A stretch of 64,000 bases of DNA from an uncultured Porphyromonadaceae bacterium (GTDB lineage Bacteria; Bacteroidota; Bacteroidia; Bacteroidales; Muribaculaceae): contig CALAVE010000043.1 in assembly GCA_937892215.1 (NCBI GenBank), positions 1-64,000 on the forward strand, written 5' to 3'. Every line of letters starts with the position of its first letter. Positions within the stretch are counted from its first letter, which is position 1. The notes under the pieces are model-generated. The model worked only from the letters and a program-made list of their open reading frames with translations, ran no database searches and was not told where the DNA came from. Position numbers and translations under genes: made by a program. Below, in pieces: positions 9,609-18,394 of this stretch.

Positions 9609-9641
9609 AGAGCCTCACACCGATATGGATTGCGAGGCTCT
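9609..9641. terminator. Inverted repeat between convergent genes
   Basis: AGAGCCTC at 9609-9616 pairs with GAGGCTCT at 9634-9641 around a 17-base loop. It lies between the convergent ends of the Ser-rich protein gene and the small membrane protein gene. The site is suited to a two-way terminator, although the T-run is weak. Confidence 0.45.
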
Positions 9642-9662
9642 TCTTGTGGGGTGTTATGAGGG

Positions 9663-10220
9663 TTACTCGGCAGGTGTTTCTTCGGCCGGGACTTCTTCGT
9701 CGGGCACGACCTCGTCGAGTCCGTTGGAAATGATGGGGATGTAGCTGCCCAGAGAGTCATCGTATTCCCAAGTGGTGTCGGAGACTATTTCTTCGATTTC
9801 ATTGATGTCGAAGGGGCGCGGTGCGTGTGGGCGGGAGCAGGTGAACATAAGGAGGCCTATGAGCGATGCCAGCAACACGCCGAAGGAGCATCCCAACCCG
9901 GCAAAGATGCGCGGCTTGGTTGTGAGCCCCACGCCGCAGGCCACTAATCCGCCGAACAGAAGCGCCAGTCCTATCCACCACAGTGTCTGGACGAAGGGGT
10001 ATTCCGTGGAATTGACGTCGGCGAACCCAAAACTCAGGAACAACCCCACTATGACAGCGAGAAAGCCGAAGAATCCGGCGGGGTTGCGCATGAAAAAGTT
10101 TTTCTTTTGCGGTTGTTCAGGCTGAATGGGGCGTATGCTCGGCATGCTCGGCTCGGCCTGAAGCGGCTGCTGCGAGGTGTTATTGTCGTGGTTGTCGAGG
10201 GGGTGATTCATATTTTCCAT
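9663..10220 (-). CDS. Small inner-membrane protein with Pro/Gln-rich N-terminus
   Basis: Unrecognised family. Of 185 residues, the first ~45 are Asn/Pro/Gln-rich and probably disordered in the cytoplasm. Three hydrophobic segments follow (about 48-66, 78-97 and 107-127, with small-residue-rich GFFGFLAVIVGLFLSFGF first). The tail is acidic and ends in Glu/Pro repeats (VPDEEVPAEETPAE). The gene stands alone between a convergent neighbour and a Fic gene. Many Bacteroidetes have such short DUF4190-like small membrane proteins; the assignment is a guess. Confidence 0.6.
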   Translation of the reverse strand: MENMNHPLDNHDNNTSQQPLQAEPSMPSIRPIQPEQPQKKNFFMRNPAGFFGFLAVIVGLFLSFGFADVNSTEYPFVQTLWWIGLALLFGGLVACGVGLTTKPRIFAGLGCSFGVLLASLIGLLMFTCSRPHAPRPFDINEIEEIVSDTTWEYDDSLGSYIPIISNGLDEVVPDEEVPAEETPAE

Positions 10221-10341
10221 ATACAGTTATTTTTTGGTTTTGCGGTTTTATTGTACGAATTATTTGCAAATTAACTCAATTTCGGTGAATTATCAAAACG
10301 GCCGGCCCAAGAATAAGTGTTTTTGTTCGGGATTTAGAGGC

Positions 10342-10383
10342 GGTTTAGAGAGCGTTGAGATCGAGCGTGAGTCCTTCGTTGGC
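10342..10383. repeat. Copy A of a 42-bp direct repeat derived from the 3' end of rnz
   Basis: About 36 of 42 bases match 11509-11550. On the minus strand both copies encode EGLTLDLNAL and then the stop. This copy ends the Fic gene; the other ends rnz. The distance between copies is 1167 bp, which equals the Fic unit. Confidence 0.8.
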
Positions 10384-11445
10384 CTGTAGCAGGGCATTTA
10401 CACCTTTAATCTTTCTGTAGGTCCGATTCTTGTTCCCACCTTGTGCCTTGAGAAATCCGAACATTGCAAGTTGTCGGAGATAGCGTTTGGTCGAGGTGGC
10501 CGTAAAGCCAAATTGCTGTGCGATTATTTCAGTAGAAGTCACGTCTTTATCGGCCAAAAAAAGTAAAATATCGACCATTTTCTCGGCCAAAGACGGCCTT
10601 ATCGCCCATTTATCGACCATTATCTGTGCAAATTTCGGTTTATCAGGCAAGATGCCGGAAGTGTCGTTGACGAATCGGTCAATCTCTGCTTTGAGATGTT
10701 TACAGTGCAAACGAGACATACAATCGGTAAAAATGGATAAGTCGTCGCTGTCACGTGCATCTGCAAGAGCTTGAATATATTCTGCTTTATCTTCTTTCAG
10801 GACTTTGGTGGGCAATACGTTAAATTCCATTTGGAGCAGGTTCATCAGCAGCCTACTTGTACGTCCGTTGCCGTCGGCCCAGGGATGGATGGTTACTAAT
10901 TTATAGTGCGCCCAAAAACTCAGTTCGTACACGGCACAGATATCAGAGCCGTGAATAGTGTTACGCCGTTGATTAAGTTCCTCGCAGAACGCGGCAAGAC
11001 GTGTGGGAACTTTTTGATATGCCAAATACGATCGCCCTCCAATGCCAGCCGTGACATTCAACTTACGCAGTTCGCCACGAGCAGCAGAGAAACTGCCCCC
11101 CATGGAATTGTATTCGCTGCCAGTTCGAGCCATTACTTTCGCGGCGAGGGATATAAGCAAGTCGGTGGTAATGGGCTTGTGTTCCATAATCCAGTTCATG
11201 CCAAATTCATAAGCCGCTTTCAAATCTAGGTTCATCAATTGTTCCAGCAAGGGTTTACTGGCACCAATGCCTTCGTCAAAAAGCAGTTGAGCCTCCACTT
11301 CTGTCACCGTGCTTCCTTCAATGGCAGTGGAGTGAGCGATAATGGAGTAAAGATAGAATTTCCGGAAGTCGATTTGATCCGCTATTCCCAGCGACTTGTG
11401 TTGCTGAAGAAGGGTGAGCAGTTGTTCGCAGTATTCATTCTTCAT
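10345..11445 (-). CDS. Fic-domain protein with C-terminal winged helix, inserted behind rnz
   Basis: Fic proteins modify target proteins with AMP or related groups. The 366-residue protein has the core motif HPWADGNGRTSR at 187-198 (Trp for the common Phe) and an N-terminal inhibitory helix STAIEGS at 39-45, so it should be a self-inhibited class II enzyme. Residues about 275-345 look like a winged helix (TSTEIIAQQFGFTATSTKRYLRQL), an arrangement common in Bacteroidetes Fic proteins. The last ten residues EGLTLDLNAL are identical to the C-terminus of the adjacent ribonuclease Z. The gene is more AT-rich than rnz and rsh. These facts suggest it arrived as a unit that recombined at the rnz 3' end. 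Confidence 0.9.
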   Translation of the reverse strand: MKNEYCEQLLTLLQQHKSLGIADQIDFRKFYLYSIIAHSTAIEGSTVTEVEAQLLFDEGIGASKPLLEQLMNLDLKAAYEFGMNWIMEHKPITTDLLISLAAKVMARTGSEYNSMGGSFSAARGELRKLNVTAGIGGRSYLAYQKVPTRLAAFCEELNQRRNTIHGSDICAVYELSFWAHYKLVTIHPWADGNGRTSRLLMNLLQMEFNVLPTKVLKEDKAEYIQALADARDSDDLSIFTDCMSRLHCKHLKAEIDRFVNDTSGILPDKPKFAQIMVDKWAIRPSLAEKMVDILLFLADKDVTSTEIIAQQFGFTATSTKRYLRQLAMFGFLKAQGGNKNRTYRKIKGVNALLQANEGLTLDLNAL

Positions 11446-11508
11446 AATTCAAAGATTAATTCCATTAAACTACTTTTCAAGATTCTTTGGTGATTTCTGA
11501 GATAAGAG

Positions 11509-11550
11509 GGTTTAGAGAGCGTTAAGGTCCAGAGTAAGTCCTTCGTCGGC
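11509..11550. repeat. Copy B of the 42-bp direct repeat (authentic 3' end of rnz)
   Basis: This copy contains the last codons and stop of rnz (minus strand). It matches 10342-10383 with about six differences. Confidence 0.8.
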
Positions 11551-12432
11551 GAGGATAGTGTCAGGGAAGATGTCGCGCGCCTGTTGAAGCAGGAGTTCTT
11601 CGCTGAGGTATCGCTTGGAGAAGTGTCCCAGGATGAGACGTTTCACGCCGGCTTCACGCGCCACGGTAGCGGCTTCGCCGGCGGTGCTGTGGAAGCGTTT
11701 ACGAGCCTTGGCATGAAGTTCGTTGTCGTAGGTGGCCTCGTGATAGAGCCAGTCCACGCCTGTGACGGCAGAGATGACGCGCCGGGAGAAAGTGGTGTCG
11801 GAGCAGTAGGCGTACGTGATGCACGGTTCAGGGTCGAGGGTAAGTAGAGAGTTGGGGATGACGTTTCCTTCGGGCGTGATGAAGTCCTGCCCGGCCCGGA
11901 GCGAGTGCATGGCCCACTGCGGCACGTGGTGTGAAACGACCATTTCAGGATTGATGTGTCGCAATTTAGGTTTTTCCGCGAAGAGAAATCCCACAGTGGG
12001 CACACGATGGCGAAGAGGAATGGTGGTGACAGTGATGGCATTGTCCTCGTAGATGAGGTGCGAGCCGGTCTTGATAACGTTGAATCGCACTTCAAACGGC
12101 AGTTCGTGGCAGAACTGACGGATGGTTCGGTCGAGCCACTCGGCCCCGTCGGCAAAAGTGTGGATGGTGACCGAGCCGGTTTTCTCGTGCAGAGCCAGAG
12201 TGGAAATCAGCCCAGGAATGCCGAAGCAGTGGTCGCCGTGCAGGTGGCTGACGAAGATGTTGGAAAGACGCGAGAACTTGAGTTTCATGCGTCGCATCAT
12301 CAGTTGGGAGCCCTCTCCGCAATCAATCATCATGAGGTTGTCGCGGACGTTGAGTACCTGCGCCGAAGGCTGGTGCCTGAGAGTGGGAGTGGCGCTGCCG
12401 CATCCCAGTATGTTAAGTTCCAGTTTAGCCAT
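11512..12432 (-). CDS. rnz: Ribonuclease Z (tRNA 3' processing endonuclease)
   Basis: Cleaves the 3' trailer from tRNA precursors, which matters for tRNAs without an encoded CCA such as the tRNA-Ser in this window. The 306-residue protein has the metallo-beta-lactamase fold: GCGSATPT near the N-terminus, the zinc motif HLHGDH at 63-68, and later histidine/aspartate ligands in YHEATYD and LGHFSKRY. Length is normal for the short RNase Z. A -7-like TATCTTTG lies on the minus strand at 12477-12484, 45 bases before the start, divergent from rsh. Its final codons are duplicated at the end of the downstream Fic gene. Confidence 0.95.
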   Translation of the reverse strand: MAKLELNILGCGSATPTLRHQPSAQVLNVRDNLMMIDCGEGSQLMMRRMKLKFSRLSNIFVSHLHGDHCFGIPGLISTLALHEKTGSVTIHTFADGAEWLDRTIRQFCHELPFEVRFNVIKTGSHLIYEDNAITVTTIPLRHRVPTVGFLFAEKPKLRHINPEMVVSHHVPQWAMHSLRAGQDFITPEGNVIPNSLLTLDPEPCITYAYCSDTTFSRRVISAVTGVDWLYHEATYDNELHAKARKRFHSTAGEAATVAREAGVKRLILGHFSKRYLSEELLLQQARDIFPDTILADEGLTLDLNAL

Positions 12433-12569
12433 ATTTTTTCAGGATAATAGAGGCGTGATAATTGCGCCATCGAATACAAAGATAGGGAAAAAGTCCCAAA
12501 AAGCGGCAGATTTTTTAGTATTTGAGAAGTTTTTTGTATGTTTGTAATTGGAATTTTAGGATTTGACCG

Positions 12570-14798
12570 ATGACAGAGATAAAAAAATATTCGCCGGATG
12601 AGGAAGATAAGTTGATAAATGATGCTTATCAGGACCTTCTTAGAGGCTATCTTAACAGCAATCACCGCAAGAAAGTGGAGGTGATAGAGAAGGCGTTCAA
12701 CTTTGCGCGCGAGGCGCACAAGGGCATACGTCGCCGTTCGGGTGAGCCATATATTTTGCATCCCATAGCCGTGGCAATGATAGTGAGTCAGGAGATAGGA
12801 CTGGGCTCCACATCGATATGCTCGGCGTTGCTTCACGACGTGGTGGAGGACACCGACTATACCGTGGAGGACATAGAGGCTCAGTTCGGGAAGAAGATAG
12901 CCAACATAGTGGACGGCCTGACCAAGATATCGGGCGGAATCTTCGGCAGCAAGGCAAGTGCCCAGGCTGAGAATTTCCGCAAACTGCTGCTCACCATGAG
13001 CGACGATATCCGAGTGGTGCTGATAAAGATGGCCGACCGCCTTCACAACATGCGCACGCTGGACTCCATGCCACCGGCCAAGCAGTACAAGATAGCCGGC
13101 GAGACACTCTACATCTATGCTCCGCTGGCCCATCGCTTAGGCTTGTTTGCCATTAAGACCGAACTGGAGGACCTGAGTTTCAAGTATGAGCACCCCGACG
13201 CTTACCGCAAGATAGGCGAGCAGATAGCCACCAGCGAGGCCCGAAGAAACGAGATATTCGACCACTTTGCGGCCCCCATCCGCCAGCGACTGGACGAAAT
13301 GGGACTCAAGTACGAGTTCAAGGCAAGGGTGAAGTCGCACTATTCCATCTGGAAGAAGATGGAGAAGAAGCACGTGACGTTTGAGGAAGTGTATGACCTG
13401 TATGCGGCCAGAATAGTGTTTGAGTGCCCCAACGAGCAAGACGAGAAACGAATATGCTGGAACATCTATAGCGAAATCACCGACTTGTACCGCCTTCATC
13501 CCGACCGCATCCGCGACTGGGTAAGCACACCCAAGGCTAACGGGTACCGCGCCCTTCACATCACTGTGATGGGTCCAGACGGTAACTGGATTGAGGTTCA
13601 GATACGCAGCCGGCGGATGGACGACATAGCCGAGCGCGGTTTCGCGGCCCACTGGAAGTACAAAATAGGCGAGGGCGAGGAAGAGAGCGAACTGGCCGTG
13701 TGGTTGCAGACCATAGAGGACATACTGAAGAATCCCGAGCCCAACGCGATAGACTTCTTAGACACGATAAAACTTAACCTGTTCGCATCGGAAATCACGG
13801 TTTTCACCCCCAAGGGCGAGATGATTACGCTGCCCAAGGACTCGTCGGTGCTGGACCTGGCATTTACGCTCCACTCACAGATAGGTTCGCACTGCATTGC
13901 CGGCAAGGTGAACCACCGCCTGGTGCCGCTGTCGCACAAACTTGCCACCGGCGACCAAGTGGAAGTGCTCACATCGCAGTCGCAGAAGCCACAGCCTGAG
14001 TGGGAGCAGTATCTGGTGACCGCCAAGGGAAAGACCCGCCTTCGCTCAGCCATCAGGCACGACCGCCGTCAGATAATAGAGAAGGGCGACAAGATGCTCA
14101 GGGAGTTCCTTGCGGCAAACGGTCAGGAAATCACACCGGAGAATCTGACTCGCATAATCAGCGTGGAAAAAGCCCCCAACAAGGAGGCCTTGTTCTACAT
14201 GATAGGCAACGGCGAAGTGGCCTTGTCGCAACAGATGATAAAGGCTTTGCACCCCGCATCGAACGGCGGCTTGCTGTCGAAGTTCCTGCGCAATCCGTTC
14301 TCGTCGAAGACGTCGGGCGACGGGATACGCAAGTATGAGGGCAAGATAGGCAGCAAAGTGTATCATCTTGTGAGCGAGCCCGGTAAAGTTAACTATAAGA
14401 TGGCACCATGCTGCCATCCCATTCCAGGTGACGACGTGGCCGGATATGTGGATGAGAATAACGAGGTGGTGGTTCATAAAATAGACTGTGAGGAGCTGGC
14501 CAAGCTCAGAGTGAGTTATGGAAGCCGCTTGGTGCAGACCCAGTGGGATACCACCGAGGCCACATTCCTGACGGTGGTTCACATAGAGGGAAGCGACAGG
14601 ATGGGAATCCTGCACGAAATCATAAACCTGATTTCGCGCAACCTGTCCATAAACATCCGCCGCCTCGATATCAAGGCCGAGGACGGCGTGTTCAAGTGCG
14701 AGCTGGAAGTTCTGATATCGGATGTGACAGTAGTGAACAACCTGTGCAAGAAACTGAAAAAAGTGGATGGAGTGACATCGGCGGCACGAATCAGCTGA
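12570..14798 (+). CDS. Bifunctional (p)ppGpp synthetase/hydrolase, RelA/SpoT family
   Basis: Makes and breaks the stringent-response alarmone. The 742-residue protein shows the full long-RSH layout: an HD hydrolase domain with H64 in YILHPIAVAM and HD at 89-90 in LLHDVVEDT, plus KMADRLHNMR; a synthetase domain (about 240-370) with GYRALHITV and EVQIRS; a TGS domain from about 408; a zinc-finger-like segment with APCCHPI; and a C-terminal ACT domain (about 665-742) beginning THIEGSDRMG-like. Hydrolase residues look intact, so both activities are expected. The PgpH-type gene starts 36 bases downstream on the same strand. A -7-like TATGTTTG is at 12537-12544. Confidence 0.95.
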   Translation: MTEIKKYSPDEEDKLINDAYQDLLRGYLNSNHRKKVEVIEKAFNFAREAHKGIRRRSGEPYILHPIAVAMIVSQEIGLGSTSICSALLHDVVEDTDYTVEDIEAQFGKKIANIVDGLTKISGGIFGSKASAQAENFRKLLLTMSDDIRVVLIKMADRLHNMRTLDSMPPAKQYKIAGETLYIYAPLAHRLGLFAIKTELEDLSFKYEHPDAYRKIGEQIATSEARRNEIFDHFAAPIRQRLDEMGLKYEFKARVKSHYSIWKKMEKKHVTFEEVYDLYAARIVFECPNEQDEKRICWNIYSEITDLYRLHPDRIRDWVSTPKANGYRALHITVMGPDGNWIEVQIRSRRMDDIAERGFAAHWKYKIGEGEEESELAVWLQTIEDILKNPEPNAIDFLDTIKLNLFASEITVFTPKGEMITLPKDSSVLDLAFTLHSQIGSHCIAGKVNHRLVPLSHKLATGDQVEVLTSQSQKPQPEWEQYLVTAKGKTRLRSAIRHDRRQIIEKGDKMLREFLAANGQEITPENLTRIISVEKAPNKEALFYMIGNGEVALSQQMIKALHPASNGGLLSKFLRNPFSSKTSGDGIRKYEGKIGSKVYHLVSEPGKVNYKMAPCCHPIPGDDVAGYVDENNEVVVHKIDCEELAKLRVSYGSRLVQTQWDTTEATFLTVVHIEGSDRMGILHEIINLISRNLSINIRRLDIKAEDGVFKCELEVLISDVTVVNNLCKKLKKVDGVTSAARIS

Positions 14799-14834
14799 CG
14801 GTTGCGCGCCTGCCAATCAAGAGATAGAAGAGAG

Positions 14835-16925
14835 ATGAAGATAAAGTTTAACATACAGACAATACTGCTGCTGGTGGGAGCCATAGTGCTGATTTCGCTG
14901 GCCCTTCCGCGGCAGACGGCGCAGTATAACAAGCACGATGTGGGCGACGTGTGGTCGTACCCCGACATGATAGCCCCCTACGACTTGCAGGTGTACCGCG
15001 ACAGTAGCGAAATGCGCCGCGTGCGCGACAGTGTGGAACAGTCCATTATCCCATATTTCAAGTGGGATGTGGCACTGGGTAAGGCCATAGCGGATTCGGT
15101 GGACCGCAACCTGGCGAAAGTGCCTGAGATGTCGAGCGTGGAGCGTTACAGGATAGTGACTGAGATAGCGTCGCTCTACCACCGAGGCGTGGTGGACGCG
15201 CGCACCTACGATGCCATCCGAAACGACCGGTTGCCAAAGATGTTTGTTGACGGAAGGTCGTCGGCCGTTGCGACTCAGGAAATGATTTCGGCCGAAGCGG
15301 CTTATGCTTTCATTGATAATTCATTCGCTTCGTCGCACTCAGTGCTGAGCATGGTGGGTCTGAAAGACAGGATGGTGCCCAACGTGACATTTGATGAGGA
15401 AAAGACCGCACTGCAAGTGAACATCAAGGTGAACGCGCTGAAAAACACCCCTGTGATAGAAATCAAGAAAGGTCAGCGCATCATAGACTTCGGCGACATT
15501 ATCACCAATGAGAAAAACGTGATAATCAACGCATTCTACAAAGAGAAAGAGAAACAGATGAGCGGTGTGAACACCACGCTGATACTGGCCGGGCAGATTA
15601 TAATCATCACTATCATGGTGATGGTGTTCTACTTCTACATGTACTTCATGCGGCCACGAACATTCACCAATCAGCGCAAGATGACGTTCCTGATAGTGTT
15701 TATGGCGGTGTTCATAGCCACGGTGTTCGCGATAGTGCGCATCCGGCCGAACATGATGTATGTGATACCGTTTGCGCTGGTGCCGATAATCACCACCACG
15801 TTCTTCGACTCCCGGACGTCGTTCTTCTACCACACGACGGTGATACTGATATGCTCGCTGGTTGCCAACAATCAGGCCGAGTTTATCATCCTTCAGTTCC
15901 TGGCCGGAGCGGTGGCGATAGCGTCGATGAAAGAACTGACGCGGAGATCGCAACTGGCCAAGTGTGCCCTGTTCGTGTTCCTGATAATGTGCGTGAGCTA
16001 CATAGCCATGTTCCTGATGAGGACGGGCAAGATAGTGGGGATAGAGTGGGAGCACATGCTGGTGTACTTCTCAATCAACTGCGTGGCCCTGTCGTTTGCC
16101 TATCTGCTTATATTCCTGATAGAGAAGATATTCGGGTTCACCTCCACAGTTACGCTGGTGGAACTGAGCGACATCAACAATCCCATGTTGCGAGAATTGT
16201 CGCTGGAGTGCCCGGGCACATTCCAGCACGTGCTTCAGGTGGCCAATCTGGCCTCGGAGGCGGCCCATGAGATAGGAGCGAACGTGCAGTTGACCCGTGC
16301 GGGAGCGCTGTATCATGACATAGGAAAGATAGACAATCCGGCATTTTTCACTGAGAATCAGATGGGAGTTAATCCTCACGACTCGCTCCAGCCCGAGCAG
16401 AGCGCGCGTATAGTGATATCGCATGTGGCTAACGGACTGGAGCGTGCCAGAAAGGCAAAGTTGCCGCAGGCCGTTCAGGACTTCATTTCGCAGCACCACG
16501 GTTGCGGCAAAGCACGCTATTTCTACACCATGGCGCAGAAAGCGTCGCCCAACCAGGCTGTGGATCCGGCGCCATTCACCTACCCCGGTCCCAATCCGCA
16601 GACCAAGGAGACCGCAATAGTGCTGATGGCCGATGCGTGCGAGGCGGCGACGAAGAGCCTGACCGATGTGAGCAAGGAGTCGATAACCAACTTGATAAAC
16701 AAGATAATAGACGGTCAGGTGAGCGAAGGACTGCTGCGTGACGCGCCCATCAGTCTGCGCGACATAGAGGTGGTGAAGCAGACGTTCATAGCCCGCTTGC
16801 GCGCGTTCTATCATGCCCGAGTGTCGTATCCAGAGGCCGTGAAGCCACAAGAGCCGGTTCAGGCGGCAGTCCAGTCGGAGGGCCAAGCGTCCGCGCCGGC
16901 CGTGACTCAGAACGAGAATGTTTAA
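14835..16925 (+). CDS. pgpH: 7TM receptor with HD hydrolase domain, c-di-AMP phosphodiesterase PgpH type
   Basis: Family members hydrolyse cyclic di-AMP. The 696-residue protein has an N-terminal membrane anchor, a large extracytoplasmic domain (7TMR-HDED, about 35-245), seven membrane helices (about 250-450), and a cytoplasmic HD domain with YHDIGKID near 493-500 and the later FISQHHG and LMADACEAATKSL. The Pro/Ala/Gln-rich tail is probably disordered. The ATG at 14835 is chosen because a purine-rich AGAAGAGAG precedes it and translation then begins with a signal-anchor. It sits 36 bases behind the (p)ppGpp enzyme gene, a suggestive pairing because (p)ppGpp inhibits c-di-AMP phosphodiesterases in Firmicutes. 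Confidence 0.9.
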   Translation: MKIKFNIQTILLLVGAIVLISLALPRQTAQYNKHDVGDVWSYPDMIAPYDLQVYRDSSEMRRVRDSVEQSIIPYFKWDVALGKAIADSVDRNLAKVPEMSSVERYRIVTEIASLYHRGVVDARTYDAIRNDRLPKMFVDGRSSAVATQEMISAEAAYAFIDNSFASSHSVLSMVGLKDRMVPNVTFDEEKTALQVNIKVNALKNTPVIEIKKGQRIIDFGDIITNEKNVIINAFYKEKEKQMSGVNTTLILAGQIIIITIMVMVFYFYMYFMRPRTFTNQRKMTFLIVFMAVFIATVFAIVRIRPNMMYVIPFALVPIITTTFFDSRTSFFYHTTVILICSLVANNQAEFIILQFLAGAVAIASMKELTRRSQLAKCALFVFLIMCVSYIAMFLMRTGKIVGIEWEHMLVYFSINCVALSFAYLLIFLIEKIFGFTSTVTLVELSDINNPMLRELSLECPGTFQHVLQVANLASEAAHEIGANVQLTRAGALYHDIGKIDNPAFFTENQMGVNPHDSLQPEQSARIVISHVANGLERARKAKLPQAVQDFISQHHGCGKARYFYTMAQKASPNQAVDPAPFTYPGPNPQTKETAIVLMADACEAATKSLTDVSKESITNLINKIIDGQVSEGLLRDAPISLRDIEVVKQTFIARLRAFYHARVSYPEAVKPQEPVQAAVQSEGQASAPAVTQNENV

Positions 16926-17010
16926 AATTACTAAAGTTTGGGTGTCCGTTGCAATAAACCCACCTATGTGAAAGTTAAATTAGTGTATAACTTATAGATA
17001 AACTGCGCTG

Positions 17011-17502
17011 ATGTTTCTGAGCAAGGCATTACTGATACTGGGCATAACGAGTATGGCGGCAGCCGTTGGGCTGGTCGTGCGGCGCTGGCGAGTGCCTGCG
17101 GCGATACCTGCTTACGCTGCGCTGGTGCTGCTGCATTTCAGCACTTACATCTATCTGCCTGTACGCACGTTCATGTTCTGGGGAGTGGCCACACTGATGG
17201 TGGCGGCGCTCAAGTGGCTTCTGCCGCAGGAGGAACTCAGTGGAGAGCGAAGCGGAAACCTCATCACCGGGGTATCGTCGCTTGCCGGCTGTTTGCTGGG
17301 CATACTGGTGGGAGCCCGATTTATGGTGCTGGGAGTGATACTGGGCGCGCTGGTGGGAACGATGGCTTTCAGCAAGTCGCCTCAGGGGCGGTGGATAATG
17401 GCATCGCACAAGACGTTTATCTCCTTCTTCTGTGCCAAGACACTGCCGGTGATAGTGGCAGTGGCAATGGTGGGCATAGGAATAGAGGGTTTTATCTTCT
17501 GA
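17011..17502 (+). CDS. Small membrane protein with glycine-zipper (DUF456-like)
   Basis: A 163-residue protein with about four to five hydrophobic helices. The centre, LAGCLLGILVGARF and LGVILGALVGTMAF, carries Gly-x-x-x-Gly spacing typical of packed helices and of DUF456-like proteins. It is probably an inner-membrane protein of unknown function. It lies on the same strand between pgpH (85 bases upstream) and the DUF4919 gene (31 bases downstream), so it may belong to their transcript. The DUF456 assignment is from pattern only. Confidence 0.65.
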   Translation: MFLSKALLILGITSMAAAVGLVVRRWRVPAAIPAYAALVLLHFSTYIYLPVRTFMFWGVATLMVAALKWLLPQEELSGERSGNLITGVSSLAGCLLGILVGARFMVLGVILGALVGTMAFSKSPQGRWIMASHKTFISFFCAKTLPVIVAVAMVGIGIEGFIF

Positions 17503-17533
17503 AGTTGAATAAGAAAAGATTATTGAAAGAGAG

Positions 17534-18244
17534 ATGAAAATATCAAGACATATATTCCGTATGATTATGTTACTGATGGTGGCATCGGTGTGCATGTCGG
17601 CGTCGGTTCAGAAAAAACTGGTGATACGCAAGGTGGACTTCGACCAGATTAAGAAAGAGACACTTGACCCCCATTCGCGCTACTACTATCCGCGCCTGCT
17701 GAAGACGTTTTTCAACGAGAACGACACGTCGATGAGCATCGACGCATTCCGTCACCTCTATTACGGCTATGTGTTTCAGGAGGACTACAATCCGTTCCGC
17801 GAGTCGGAATACGGGAGCATAGTGGAGCAACTTTACTACAAACCCAAGTTGGATCGCGCCGAGTGTGACTCAATAGAGAAATACGCAGAGTTGTCGCTCA
17901 ACGACAACATCTTTGACCTGGACCAGATGAAGTATTTTATCCACGGACTGAATCAGCGCAAGAAGTATAACCGTGCGCGCATGCGGCAGTTCAGGCTGGA
18001 TCGGCTTGTGGCTACAATCATGAGCAGCGGCAAGGGCACGAAAGAAGAGCCGTGGGTGGTGATAGCGCCCGGGCATGAGTACAACATGGTGAATTTCCTG
18101 GGGTACGTGGCGGTGGACCACCAGGAACTGGAGAACGGAATAGACTACATCAAGGTGCAGAAGAAGGAGGGCAAGACGACAGAAGGTTTCTACTTTGATG
18201 TGTCGGTGATGATGAAAGTGGCCGAGCAGAAGTTCCCAGAGTAG
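17534..18244 (+). CDS. DUF4919 family exported protein
   Basis: A 236-residue protein with a signal peptide (MKISRHIFRMIMLLMVASVCMSASVQ). Family-like features follow: KVDFDQIKKETLDPHSRYYYPRLL, then YYGYVFQEDYNPF near residue 75, and a C-terminal strand-rich segment ending in FDVSVMMKVAEQKFPE. DUF4919 proteins are common in Bacteroidetes and have no known function. The protein is probably periplasmic or on the outer membrane. A purine-rich GAAAGAGAG precedes the start. Confidence 0.75.
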   Translation: MKISRHIFRMIMLLMVASVCMSASVQKKLVIRKVDFDQIKKETLDPHSRYYYPRLLKTFFNENDTSMSIDAFRHLYYGYVFQEDYNPFRESEYGSIVEQLYYKPKLDRAECDSIEKYAELSLNDNIFDLDQMKYFIHGLNQRKKYNRARMRQFRLDRLVATIMSSGKGTKEEPWVVIAPGHEYNMVNFLGYVAVDHQELENGIDYIKVQKKEGKTTEGFYFDVSVMMKVAEQKFPE

Positions 18245-18272
18245 CCGTTTCCGGATAAACGAATAGTCAAAA

Positions 18273-18389
18273 ATGCCCCGGAAATGTGATTTTCGGGGTA
18301 ATTTTATGCCAGAATATGTGATTTTCGTGGTGGATTTATGCCAGAAAATGTGATTTTTTGCTTATATTTGTGCCGGAAAATGTGATTTA
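18273..18389 (+). repeat. Four direct repeats of a GCCrGAAAATGTGATTT motif, 32-33 nt period
   Basis: Copies of the motif start at 18275, 18308, 18340 and 18372, spaced 33, 32 and 32 bases, close to three helical turns. The last copy lies just before the ATG of the following AAA ATPase gene. Copies 2-4 can also be read as an 11-residue peptide repeat starting MPENVIF, but with frame slips, so a non-coding role or decayed coding repeat is more likely. Confidence 0.8.
18363..18370 (+). promoter_or_regulatory. -7 promoter box inside the repeat array
   Basis: TATATTTG matches the Bacteroidetes -7 consensus TAnnTTTG. It lies between repeat copies 3 and 4, so transcription of the AAA ATPase gene should start within copy 4. 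No clear TTTG -33 box is seen at the normal distance. Confidence 0.45.
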
Positions 18390-18394
18390 GTGAT

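Noticed and set aside
10342..11550. Insertion sequence around the second Fic gene
   Set aside because: No transposase and no terminal inverted repeats; only the direct repeat of the rnz tail.
18273..18389. Possible CRISPR array
   Set aside because: Repeats are short and imperfect, spacers only about 12-15 bases, only four copies, and no cas genes are near.
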